Source: Paroedura picta (taxonomy: Eukaryota; Chordata; Lepidosauria; Squamata; Gekkonidae). Taken from it: DNA of 64,000 nt. The translations under genes and the position numbers were made by a program. Positions 27,001 to 36,000 of the stretch are shown here, one piece after another. The notes beneath the pieces were generated by a model. The model ran no database searches, had not been told where the DNA came from, and saw only the letters and a program-made list of their open reading frames with translations. The stretch covers positions 98,261,318-98,325,317 of the forward strand of contig NC_135372.1 in the NCBI RefSeq assembly GCF_049243985.1, read 5' to 3'. How positions within the stretch are numbered: position 1 is the stretch's first letter; each line of letters begins with the position of its first letter.

Positions 27001-30000
27001 CAAGAGAGCAAGCAAGAAAATCATGGTTTACCACATCAAATGCTGATTAAGCAACATCAGCAGCGCTGACCTGCCTTGGCCCAGCAGATGCCAGAAATCA
27101 TCCATCAGGGTGACCAGAGCTGTCTCAGAAGCCCAACTGGAATGGATCCAGAACTGATGCTTCATCCAAGAATGTTAGCAATTGGTCTGCAGCAACCCTT
27201 TCGATCACCTTCCCAAGAAATGTAAGATGTGAAAAAGGGCAGCAAATGACCAGGTCCTGGGCATCCAATGAAGTTTTTTTTTTTCAAAAGGGTGAACCAC
27301 TGCCTCCTTCAGGCTATACAGGATAGAGTCCCTGTACAAAGGGACAGATTTATGATTCCTCAGAGTAGCCCGCTTATCTTCTTGTTGCTCGTTTTCAAGA
27401 GCCATGAGGGACAGGGGTCTAGAGGACATGTGGTCGGCCTCATTGACGCTAACAATTTGTCTACATAGGACTGCAGAAGACAATGGTAACTGTCAAAGCA
27501 CTCCTTCAAAGGTGACCAAGGGGCCTCCAGTTCCATTACTGTGTTATGTGTTATATTCCAATCTGATCTGTGTGTTCACTCAGAAATAAGTCTGCTGAAT
27601 TCAATGAGACATTTCCAAGTAAGCGCTTTGGATCCAGCCTTAATATGGGTTTCTGCAATTCTTTATACCTGTGATATGCACAGTGAAAGACCAAAGCAGG
27701 TTAAGGACCTGAGCACTGTTCTGAACTACAAACTGAAATGCATATATTGACACATCTCTGTGTCAGTAAAGATGAAACCAGCAAGATTAACAGACCTTAG
27801 GCAACAGAATTGATGCCTGTGCTCACTGCTGACCTCTATTGAAAGAATAATTTATACACAAGAAAACTAAATATGGCATTATATTTTAAAATTGAAAGTT
27901 CTCAGAGCCATTTCCACACACTGAAGATTTCCAAATTCTTTCAGAACACATATGCAAGTTTAAAGCTATTCAACTATGACTGCAGCTTCACTTATAAAAC
28001 CTCAGTTCTGCCAAGAGAAAGAACTACACTGCCTATGGACATTAGTAACCAATAACAAGTTCCATTAACCAGAGTGGAATATTTTTACACTTATAGGATT
28101 TCAGCCATGTATGTAGCTACGACTGAACTGAGTTAGTGGGGATAACCAATGAGATTTCCTTGGAATGTGAATTAGTGGGCTGTGAGTTAAACTAAATATG
28201 TTTTCACAGCAAATATATGATAGTTTGTGCCTCACCAAAGGCCCAGCTGGAGCAAGATATACTTTTCTTTTCTTGTAAGGAACTAGCCGAAAATCCCATT
28301 GCGTTCAGGAATGCAATGGGCGCTAGCAGACAGTGGCAGGAAGAGCAGGCCAAGGTTAGATCACATAGTGGATTAGAAAAAGTTTGGGGACAGCATATAA
28401 GTAATCTTTTCACAGTCACAGTTAATACTCCAGGGGGTGGTGGGATGGGCTGGCATGGAGATAGAAAACAAACAAGCCACAGTTTTGTCTACACAGATTG
28501 CTGTTTCTAGATGTTCTTTCCATACCAGCCCTATCCCCCTAAGCAGATTTAACATCTAAACTGCTATAGTATACTGTCAGTGTAGCACTGAGAAGTCCAA
28601 ATCCACATTCTGCCATGAAGCTTAACAGGTGACCCAGGATGGCTTTTAGTCCAACTAACGTCACAGAGTTATTTTGAGGCTAGAACTGCAGAACTATGTA
28701 TGCTGCCCTGTGCTCCATGAAGAAAGGAAAATGTGTCAGATAGCTAGAATGACGTGCTAAACATGCAGTAGTTAAAATATTGTCATTATTGATCTCCATT
28801 CCAGGAAAAGTGATACTTGTGGCTATTTCTTTGAATGCACTTACTGCTAGCCTAACCCAGCCAATCATCAACCACTACATATACCTTTAACATCTGAACA
28901 ACACAAATTATTTTAGAAAATTAAATGCTGACCTTGGTTGCTCATTGTGGATGGTGCAGTGTGGTAGGTTTCACAGTCTACACCAAAAGTTCCCTGTTTC
29001 TCTGCTCCGAGTAGTTCCAGTTTTCTTGTTAGGATTTCTACTGTCTGCTGCACACTCTTCCCTTCAGCTATCGGCATCTGAGAAACACTGACACAGGATA
29101 AATAGCTGTAATACCAAAGGTCTTAAAACCACATACTCACAGGCGGAACGTCAGCCACTATACCTGGTATGCTTTCTGCATCTTATAATAACTGTAATGG
29201 CCAACATAGCACTCCCTTGCACACTGCAAAGACGGAGGTCCTATGGTTGGGTAGGAAGGGTCCATGGGAGGAAGAACGCCTGACCATCCTGGATGGTGAG
29301 CAGCTCCAAGCAACTCACTCCGCCAGGAATCTGGGTGTGATTCTGGATGCTTCCCTTACAGTGGAAGCCCAGGTCACAAAGATAGCACGGCTGGCATTTT
29401 ACTATTTCCGCCAAGCCAAATTACTAGCGCCCTACCTGGACTCAGAGCACCTACCCACAGTGATCCATGCGACGGTCACCTCTAGACTGGACTTCTGCAA
29501 CTTGCTCTATTCCTTGATCCGGAAACTACAACTGGAGCAGAACGCCACAGCCGGGATCCTTACTAAGACATCATGGAGATCTCATATCCGGCTGGTACTC
29601 CAAGAACTTGGCTGGCTTCCAGTTGAATTCTGAATTAAGCTTAAGTTTTGGTAATCATCTTTAAGGCCATATGCGGTCTGGGCCCAGTGCATCTGAAAGA
29701 CCGCATCCCTGCCTATACCCCCAGAAGAGCTCTACACTCCATCAACTCCAACTGGCTGCGAAATCCTGACCCTAATCCACGTTGGACCCTCATCCACATC
29801 GGACCTCAACAAGGGCCAGGGTCTTTTCAGTCCTGGCCCCACCTGATGGAATGAGCTCCCTGAAGAGATCAGGGCCCTGCCTGAACTTCCACAATTCTGC
29901 TCTTCCACCAGGCATTTGCTTGAGGCCAACTGACCCAAAACATCTACAGGTTCTCTCTCCCCCACACCCCCAGGCTGAGAGGTAGAACCTACCGAGAGAG

Positions 30001-32759
30001 TGTCAAAGTTACAGGTCCCTCCCCCCTCAGACTGAGAGGTTGAACCTGCCGAAGGAGTGTCAAAGTTATTGTTGTTGAAATGTTGTTCTAGTTGCTATGT
30101 TATTGCTATATTTATATTGTTCTATGTAAACTGTCCAAAATGTTTTATGTAAACTGCCCAGAGTCATAAGGAAGGGCGGTATAAAAATCTAAATAAATAA
30201 ATAAACAACACACCTAAACAAGATGAGCATGTGATCACAGATAACTGTAACACAAAACTGGGAAACAAAATAGAATAAACTACTGTCAGAAAATTTAGGC
30301 TAGGAGCACAAAATGAAACTGGAGAATGATTCAAAATTCATTAATTCAATTCAAATCAACACGTTGGTAATTGGAATACATGTCAGACAATCAAACATGC
30401 AACTGTATAAATGGATATCACCAGATGGCCATTACAGAAATGAAACAGATTAAATAATTGGAAGGAGAAAATGGAAAAGTTCTATTTTCTCTGCTAAAAT
30501 CTGGAGCTGATTGTGGTACACAGCATGAATTGCCAATATGAAAAAATACAATAAATCTAAAGAAACACCCAGGCGCATTCATATTGCCAAAATATAATCT
30601 AAACCAGTGGTCCCCAACCCCTGGGCCGAGGCCCAGTGCCGCCCCCCTGCAGCGAGAAGCTCGCCAGGCCACGAGCAAATCGGCCGCCAAAGTGGCCAAT
30701 TAGCTTGCAGCCCAACAAGCTTCTTGCTTCGGGGGGGGGGGGGGGGAGAAGCTTGAAGCCGCTTTGGAGGCCGATTTGCTGGCAGCCTGGAGGGGCAGGA
30801 AGAGGTAGCCACGGCCGACGGTGCAAACGCACACACGCGGACTTGCCGCGTTTGCGTCCGGCGGGACCGCAAACGCACAGCAATTTTGTGCATGCGCAGC
30901 ACTACCGCGCATGCGCGTTTGAGTCCCCGTGCGTGCACGTTTGTGCCCCTGCCGGACACAAACGCACATGCGCAGGGCCCCGGGACACCCTCTCCCCCCA
31001 CTCCGTCACAGCGGTCTGCGGCTGCCGAAAGGTTGTCGACTGCTGATCTAAACAACATTCCTGAAGAGTTTAAAGATGATGTAAAGGAAAGGTTTGCACT
31101 AAATTCAAATGAACATGAACCAGAAGAGCTATGGATTAAAATCAGAGATGTTATCAAGGAAAAATACTCATAGACTATTCCTGCAGAACAAAGATGAAAA
31201 GCCTTGATGTTTAAGTGATGAAAATCAAGGGGGAATTAAACCACGGTTAGGCATACTGAAAGATGAACACGGAACTATGTTAATTGAACAGGACAAAATA
31301 AAGAAAGATAGGAACAGTAAACTGAAGAATTATACAGAGGACATGAAACGATGACAGATTCCTTACAAGAACCCTGTGAAGAACAACCACCAATTTTGGA
31401 AATTGAAGTGAAAGCTGCACTGAAAGAAGTTGGGAGAAACAAATATTCTTTGGCGCAATCATCAATCAATAGGAGAAATAAGATGCGGACTTATCCTGGG
31501 AAGGACAGCCATGAAAGAGCTGGGAAAAGATATTTGAGTGTAAGGACGACCAAGATCCAAGGTAATTCATCATACAATATTCTTCATTACTAGGTATGGC
31601 TATCAAAGTTGGACAAAAAGGAAAGCTGACAGGAAGAAAGTTGATTCATTTGAAATGTGCCACTGAATGGCAGTTTTAAGGATACCATGAACCACCAAAA
31701 ATACGTGGGTTCTAGATCAAATCAAGCCTGAACTCTTCCTAGATGCTAAAATGACCAAACTGAGGCTATCCTACTTGGGGTGCTTAAAGAAGAGAGACAA
31801 GGTTCACTGGAAAAGACAGTAACACTAGGAAAAATTGACAGCAGCAGGAAAAGAGAAAGACCCAACAGCAGATGGATTGTCTCCCTAAAAGAAGCTGTGG
31901 CCAACAGCTTGCAAGACTAGATTCATATGGGTAGCCGTGTTGGTCTGAAGTAGCACAATAAAATCAGAGTCCAGGAGCACCTTTAAGACCAACAAAGATT
32001 TCTTCAAGGCGTGAGCTTTCGAGTGCAAGCACTCTTCCACAGACTATGAACGCCCTCAACCCGGAGCACTACAACAAGCCAGCCTACTCTCTCCCCTTTC
32101 CAGACTGTTAACTATAAGACACTGAGGAGACCGTAGGGGCGGATCGCCATAAACACACACATGCGCCAGTAATACATTCCCCTCCTCTTCTTAATGCTAT
32201 ATCCTGCAGTACGGGCAACCCCCATGCTCCACGCACAACACTCCCTTGCATCTCCGCACCGCATTCCCTGTCCACCCGCGGCGGTAACGAACAGGAAGAC
32301 AGTCAAGGCAGGCGCTACGGCGAGCACCCCCGCCCGGCCTTGCTCCTGGGCATCGCTGAGCTCACACCGCGGCAGCCGCGAACACCCCCGCCCCGCTTTA
32401 GCCCTCCGCCCCTCAGTCCCGCAAGGGCCGCAGCCGGCGGCACCAAATAACGCGCGACGACCCCCCCCCCCCCCCGAGTACAAAGCGGTGCTACGCAGCC
32501 AGGCCGCGCACACCCCCAGCGGGGTGAAGTCAGCTCGCAGCGGAGCCAGGCGGCCTGCTTCCTTGGGCCACCTCCGGCAAACCGCCCCTTCACACGTGAC
32601 GGCTCAAACGCCCAGCCTCCCCTCCCCACGCCCCCGCCCCGGCTTCGGGGCTGCAAGGCCAGCGGGGCTCGCGTCGCTCCTCCCGGTATCAGCCAGCCTC
32701 ACACCGGATTCCTGGCGTCCCCGCCCCACAAGCGAAGGAGCGTACCAAGTGACTCCCAT
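18030..32759 (-). CDS. MED20: MED20, Mediator complex subunit 20 (complete, 4 coding exons)
   Basis: MED20 is a head-module subunit of the nuclear Mediator complex, which links activators to RNA polymerase II. The coding exons on the minus strand are 32746-32759, 28933-29087, 22782-23035 and 18030-18245. Together they give 639 nt, or 212 codons plus TGA, the same length as human MED20. All junctions are GT-AG with matching phases. Exon 1 holds only MGVT plus two bases of the next codon. Exon 2 gives [12 protein letters not shown] and the segment ending [13 protein letters not shown]. Exon 3 carries [20 protein letters not shown] and [11 protein letters not shown]. Exon 4 carries [19 protein letters not shown] and ends PVAGIR. 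The start was chosen because only this ATG joins in frame to exon 2 and it lies in the CpG island. MED20 diverges from BYSL, with 317 bases between the start codons. Intron 1 is almost entirely transposon sequence. I see no frame damage. Confidence 0.97.
18867..19145 (+). mobile_element. Sauria-type SINE, near full length
   Basis: The head GAGCCTCTTGTGGCGCAGAG, box B GGGAGTTCGATCCC and ACCTTTA tail are all present. A 12-bp duplication TAAGATGCTAAT lies at 18855-18866 and 19146-19157. It sits in MED20 intron 3. Confidence 0.92.
19150..20159. other. MED20 intron 3, no further gene seen
   Basis: AT-rich. Near 19920-19975 a fragment (AATCCTAAGAACACTTTACTGG) resembles the palindromic AATCCTA...TAGGATT repeat also seen at 44962. 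Nothing else is recognised. Confidence 0.4.
20160..20525. mobile_element. hAT MITE, subfamily A
   Basis: Ends are CAGTGGTCCCCAACCCCC and AGGTTGGGGACCACTG. The flanks CTCTAGAG and CATTTGAG agree at 5 of 8 positions, a decayed duplication. The interior is close to the copies at 8499 and 56947. It lies in MED20 intron 3. Confidence 0.88.
20975..21125 (+). mobile_element. Decayed tRNA-derived SINE (squamate or MIR-like)
   Basis: The order GAGCACCAGTGTGGGGTAAT (box A region), GAGTTCAAATTCTC (box B-like) and ACAGGTTATTGTAGAGATTATAAAA (body) matches the plan of the AGCGTGGTGTAGTGGTTA SINEs, but it is strongly diverged. Confidence 0.5.
21215..21395 (+). mobile_element. tRNA-headed SINE, CATGACTCAGGGACAGAG type, truncated
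   Basis: The head reads GGCCATGACTCAGGGACAGA (tRNA-like box A) and the tail GACCAAGGGTCTGACTCAGT ATACTGCAGCTTCA, the known tail of this reptile SINE. The middle is partly missing. Confidence 0.55.
21400..22781. other. MED20 intron 3, nothing recognised
   Basis: No exon, SINE, LINE protein fragment or terminal repeat was seen between the SINE and MED20 exon 3. Confidence 0.4.
23036..24589. other. MED20 intron 2, nothing recognised
   Basis: AT-rich DNA with only short chance frames. No splice-flanked homology and no element ends were seen. Confidence 0.4.
24590..25300 (-). mobile_element. L2-type LINE remnant, C-terminal and 3' part
   Basis: On the minus strand the reading [14 protein letters not shown] (like the NPDKTEVL motif) near 25280-25200 is followed by a decayed C-terminal region and a [10 protein letters not shown]-like end near 24620. 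It probably belongs with the fragment at 26499-27490, which has the same family and strand. Confidence 0.55.
26157..26491. mobile_element. hAT MITE, CpG-rich subfamily B
   Basis: Ends are CAGTGGTCCCCAACCTGC and AAGGTTGGGGACCACTG, with perfect 8-bp duplications CATCAGGA at 26149-26156 and 26492-26499. The interior is CpG-dense, with a GGCCGCAAGCTTGCGGCC palindrome and three tandem copies of a 32-bp unit (CGGCCCGATGCGTGGGCGCG...) at about 26346-26440. It is inserted in L2 sequence. Confidence 0.95.
26499..27490 (-). mobile_element. L2-type LINE reverse-transcriptase remnant
   Basis: Minus-strand readings follow the reverse-transcriptase order: [12 protein letters not shown] near 27310, [28 protein letters not shown] near 27230-27130, a SAFDVVNHD block near 27040, then [16 protein letters not shown] and a decayed YADD-box region near 26580-26500. 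A tRNA SINE at 26727-26998 and a hAT element at 26157 have landed in it. It contains several frame breaks and is a dead copy. Confidence 0.75.
26727..26998 (-). mobile_element. tRNA-derived SINE (squamate type), near full length
   Basis: The minus strand begins GCTTGGAGTAGTGGTTAGGA (box A) and GGATTTGAATCTCC (box B), continues with the CTACCTCACAGGGTGTCTGT TGTGG body and ends CATATAAGAACCAACTCTTG. It has the same family body as 14787. It interrupts the L2 remnant. Confidence 0.8.
27491..28932. other. MED20 intron 2, proximal part, little recognised
   Basis: Near 27575-27640 a fragment (CAGAAATAAGTCTGCTGAAT TCAATGAGA) resembles the AAGTCCCATTGA-type palindromic reptile repeat. No other gene or element was identified up to exon 2. 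Confidence 0.35.
29187..30203 (+). mobile_element. L2-type LINE, 3' part with tail
   Basis: It encodes [45 protein letters not shown] and LGWLPVEF, the C-terminal end of an L2/CR1-clade ORF2. The 3' UTR ends GGGCGGTATAAAAATC and an AAATAAATAAATAAA tail. It starts only 99 bases from MED20 exon 2, within intron 1. The frame is interrupted after LGWLPVEF. Confidence 0.85.
30250..31920 (+). mobile_element. Bov-B (RTE-clade) LINE, internally deleted, split by a hAT element
   Basis: Decayed ORF2 pieces in order are a [12 protein letters not shown]-like stretch (about 30280-30330), [13 protein letters not shown] (about 30400-30455), LNNIPEEF and [14 protein letters not shown] (31050-31165), [20 protein letters not shown] (31377-31440) and a C-terminal region with [11 protein letters not shown]-like and DSLKEA-like parts (31690-31900). 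The central reverse-transcriptase core is missing. A hAT MITE (30605-31045) separates two adjacent pieces. Bov-B supports a squamate host. Confidence 0.8.
30605..31045. mobile_element. hAT MITE, CpG-rich subfamily C, inside Bov-B
   Basis: The left end CAGTGGTCCCCAACC pairs with CAGCAGTCGACAACC (reverse complement of 31031-31045). Perfect 8-bp duplications ATCTAAAC lie at 30597-30604 and 31046-31053. The interior has a 16-base G tract (30731-30746) and repeats of a CGCATGCGCGTTTGCGYCC-like unit, with a perfect CGCGCATGCGCG at 30906-30917. Confidence 0.95.
31924..32050 (+). repeat. Dispersed repeat, GTAGCCGTGTTGGTCTG family
   Basis: It begins GGGTAGCCGTGTTGGTCTGA and runs through AGCACCTTTAAGACCAAC to GTGAGCTTTCGAGTGCAAG. 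It is a well-known reptile dispersed repeat whose class I cannot prove here. It directly follows the Bov-B copy. Confidence 0.65.
32461..32475. repeat. C15 homopolymer in the CpG island
   Basis: Fifteen consecutive C, about 285 bases downstream of the MED20 start codon in intron 1. Confidence 0.9.
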
Positions 32760-33015
32760 GGCGCCAGGCGCCCTCCCGGAGGGGCCGAGGCGTCTCTGCG
32801 GAGAGAGGCAGGGAGACGCCAGCTCCGCCCGCCGGCCAGGCTCCGACGCCGCCAGGAGGAAGTGATGTCACCGCGGGAGACGGGGCGGGGAAGGGCCGGC
32901 GTCCGAAGCCAGTCGCTGCAGAGCCCCCAGCCGACGCCACGGGCGCCGCGCCGTCGCTACGCCTTTAAGGAGAGAGCGCAGTTTGTGCGCGGAGGGAGGA
33001 GCCGGGCGTAAGGGC

Positions 33016-33027
33016 TGCGCATGCGCT
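33016..33027. promoter_or_regulatory. NRF1 site in the BYSL/MED20 promoter
   Basis: TGCGCATGCGCT matches the NRF1 consensus YGCGCAYGCGCR at 11 of 12 positions, with a complete palindromic core. It lies 50 bases upstream of the BYSL ATG, so it may be within the BYSL 5' UTR or at its start site. Confidence 0.65.
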
Positions 33028-33047
33028 TCCGCGGCCGTCTCCCGCCC

Positions 33048-33053
33048 CACGTG
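33048..33053. promoter_or_regulatory. E-box CACGTG in the BYSL promoter
   Basis: A perfect CACGTG in a C-rich context sits 24 bases before the BYSL ATG. It fits MYC/MAX or USF binding, and BYSL is known as a MYC-responsive ribosome biogenesis gene. Binding itself is inferred. Confidence 0.5.
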
Positions 33054-33076
33054 TGTGTCCCTTTCCGGCCGTCGGC

Positions 33077-36000
33077 ATGCCGAAGGGAAAGCGGGCGAGG
33101 GGCTCCGGCGGGCCGGGCGGGAGCGTCCCTCTGGCCGAGCAGATTCTCCGGGGAGACTCGGCGAAGCCCGTCACGCGCGTGAAAGCGGGGAGGCGCGGCG
33201 GGGACGGGGACGATGAGTACGTGGACGAGAAGCTCTCCCGGAGGATCCTGGAGCAGGCTCGCCTCCAGCAGGAGGAGCTGGAGGCCGAGCACGGCCCTGG
33301 CCGAGAAGAGCCCAAGAGGAAGAAGACGACTCTTCTGGGTGAGCGCGGAGGCAGCTCTGGCATAAGAAACTGCGCGGGCAGCGGCCGGGCCCCGGCTCCT
33401 GGCCCTTTCTGGGCAGCACCAGTGCAGACGCGCCCTGTCCAAAAGGCCTGCCAACCTCAGCCTGCGTCCCCCAAGAAAGGCTACAGTCTCCGAAGAATTA
33501 TTCCCGGTTTAGCCCCGTTGAAATCCGGAGGGCTCAGCGCTCAGTAAACATGTCTAGGATTATTTACACTTTTGTAGTCAGGGGCCTTTTCAAGGCAAAG
33601 GAGGTGGTGCGTCAGCGTAAAGAGCCTGGGCGGTCTCCTATCCAAGTAGTAACCAGTGCTAGCCCTGCTTAGCTTCCTCGATCTGTTGAGATCAGGCTAT
33701 ATAGATATATATCAGCTGCTAGGTCCATGGTTGAGGCCAGGATAAAAAAAGGAAAAACTGGGCCGCCTTCGCCCATCTCAGTATCTTTCTTCGGTTACAG
33801 AGAGAAACAGACCTATCCACTGGCAATATGATAAATAAAGAAAAATGTCCTATTTCTGTGGTTTTCCTTGTTCCTTTATTCTTTAGGACTTCTGTCAAAA
33901 TGGAATCCAGGTAATCTCTGGAGAAGGAAAACCACAAAAATAGGACATTTTTATTTATATTGCCAGTGGATAGGTCTGTTTCTCTTTGTTTGCTTTAATT
34001 ATTAGACCGTCCTTCTTATACTCTTGTATGATCTTTCTTCAGTTACACCACATACTCCTTGCACTGAAAAGATCGTTCCATTATGGGGGATGGAAATTCA
34101 AAGAGCTGTTATACCTCCTTGAATGTTTTCTGAATTGCCACCAATTCTTGAGGTTTAGAATAGTATAGATATGCCTAGTGAGTTTCTTGAGTTGATAAAA
34201 TTTAATTTGGTTTCCTAAATTTAATTTGGTTTTTCTAGGACCAACATCAAAGGATGGAAATTCAGACACAGAGGATGATGACTGGCCATCGCTGGAGAAA
34301 GCTGCAGTGGTGGAGAAAGGAGATTATTGTGAAGAGGTGACTGTGAATACAGAAGATGAAAAGGCTATTGAGATGTTCATGAACAAGAACCCACCATTGC
34401 GGTAAGTTTCAATGTAACATATCCTTGCATGTTCTTGGAAGTTTTACCACATGTGACATAATATCTAAGATAGAATAAGGGCTTTCAGTGTATTTGTGTT
34501 TGTAGTGTTGACTGTTTTTGGAGAGACTGAATTAACTAAAGCAAAGGTTTTGAAAATACGAATCAAACGATGTGTCGGAGACACAGAAAGTTGGTAGAGA
34601 AGATGGAAATTTCTCCCTGGTTACAACCCTTTTGCATTTTCCTTCATTTGGAAAGCAGCAGTCCTTCCACCCACCACTCATGTTGGACACGTACTATAGA
34701 TTACTTGTGTAGATTACCTGCAAAAGTTCATATTAATATAAAACTTTGTGGCAGGGGGATTGCCTTCCTAACCCAATTAAAGCATGTTTGGGCTGTACTG
34801 GAAACTATTTGCAATACTTAGGCCTTAGTATTTAATCTATGGGCTATTAGATAAGTAAATACCTTAAGTCAGTGGTCCCCAACCTTTCTGAGGCTGGGGA
34901 CCGGCAGGGCATCGGGCCGCGCCCACACGGCCGCGCGGCCCGGCCCTGATTCCCTCTCCCCGCCCTCCCGCAGTAAGAAGCTTCCCGGGCCGCAAGCTTG
35001 CGGCCTGGGAAGTTTTTTACTGCGGGGGGGGGGCGGGGAGAGGGAGCCGCGGCCCAGCACTGGGCTGCGGCCCGCAGGTTGGGGACCATTGCCTTAAGTT
35101 ATTCTAGGTCTCTTTGTGCGTTCCTCTTTTGTAATCTTTTTATTTACTGGCTGGGGAAAAAACAGTGACTAGTAAAGTGTCTTACTTTACAAGACTTTAC
35201 CCTTGACAAACTTCAAAGAGTTACTTTCTTCACTCAAAATGATGCCTCAATATAATGAGAGTCTGGGCTAGTTCAACAATTTAAACTGACAAATACTTTC
35301 TGCACAAAAGTGTACCCAAGACCGCAAGGCAATGAACTGCTAGTCCTTGTGGAGTATATGTGACATGGGACAGCAGTGATTTCCATATTCTTGGAAACCA
35401 CAAATTAAGGACAAAACTGCAATTTCATGCACCCCTCAGTTTGCATATTAACATTTGCTAGTTTTTGTAGAACTCTGCAAGGCAGGAGAATATTGCATAG
35501 AAATTCATCACCACTAATTCATATGTGAGCCATTGCAAGATATTTAATGTAGGGCTTATATCGCTTCTGTTTGCAGGAACTGATGCAGGATATCAACGTA
35601 ACTTCCTCAAGAGTCATAGTAAAATTCCAGGAAAATTTCAATTAATTTGCCTGCTGGTTTCTTTTTTTAACCAGTAGATGGTGCTTTAGGCATTATAAAG
35701 TCAATACATGTTGCATTCAATGTCTCATTGGTAACTAGAGGCCCAACTCTTGTTTGCATTTTAATTAGTCTGGTGCATAGAAATAGAGTATTGCCTCTAA
35801 AGGAGCATAGTGCATGGCACCCACATGCCGTTTATGTTTTGGTAGCTTAAGTTTCTAGCCCCCACAATGACAAAACCGCATGTACCAAAACTAACATGGA
35901 CTTAAGGTAACGTCTTTTTTCCGTAATGTATAATTTATGACTAGGGAGCAAACTTATAGAAGTCTATTTAGAAGTATGCCCATTTTATTAATTGAGACTT

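Larger units (their letters stand above)
32190..33400. promoter_or_regulatory. CpG island and bidirectional MED20/BYSL promoter
   Basis: A GC- and CpG-dense block spans the divergent start codons of MED20 (32759, minus) and BYSL (33077, plus). The 317-base spacer has no TATA box. Recognisable motifs are a GAGGAAGTGATGTCAC stretch at 32857-32872 (ETS core joined to a CRE-like half), an NRF1 palindrome TGCGCATGCGCT at 33016-33027 and an E-box CACGTG at 33048-33053. Housekeeping divergent pairs usually share such promoters. The long open frames inside the island are composition artefacts. Confidence 0.85.

Noticed and set aside
30579-31157. 192-codon minus-strand frame
   Set aside because: It lies mostly inside the CpG-rich hAT MITE and its GC repeats, and runs antisense to Bov-B. 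It is a composition artefact.
32194-32865. 223-codon open frame on the plus strand across the MED20/BYSL CpG island
   Set aside because: GC-rich composition suppresses stop codons. The peptide is Pro/Ala/Arg low-complexity, overlaps MED20 exon 1 in antisense and resembles no family.
33624-33700. Functional 5S rRNA gene
   Set aside because: It is incomplete, has several mismatches and lacks the 5' part and terminator context.
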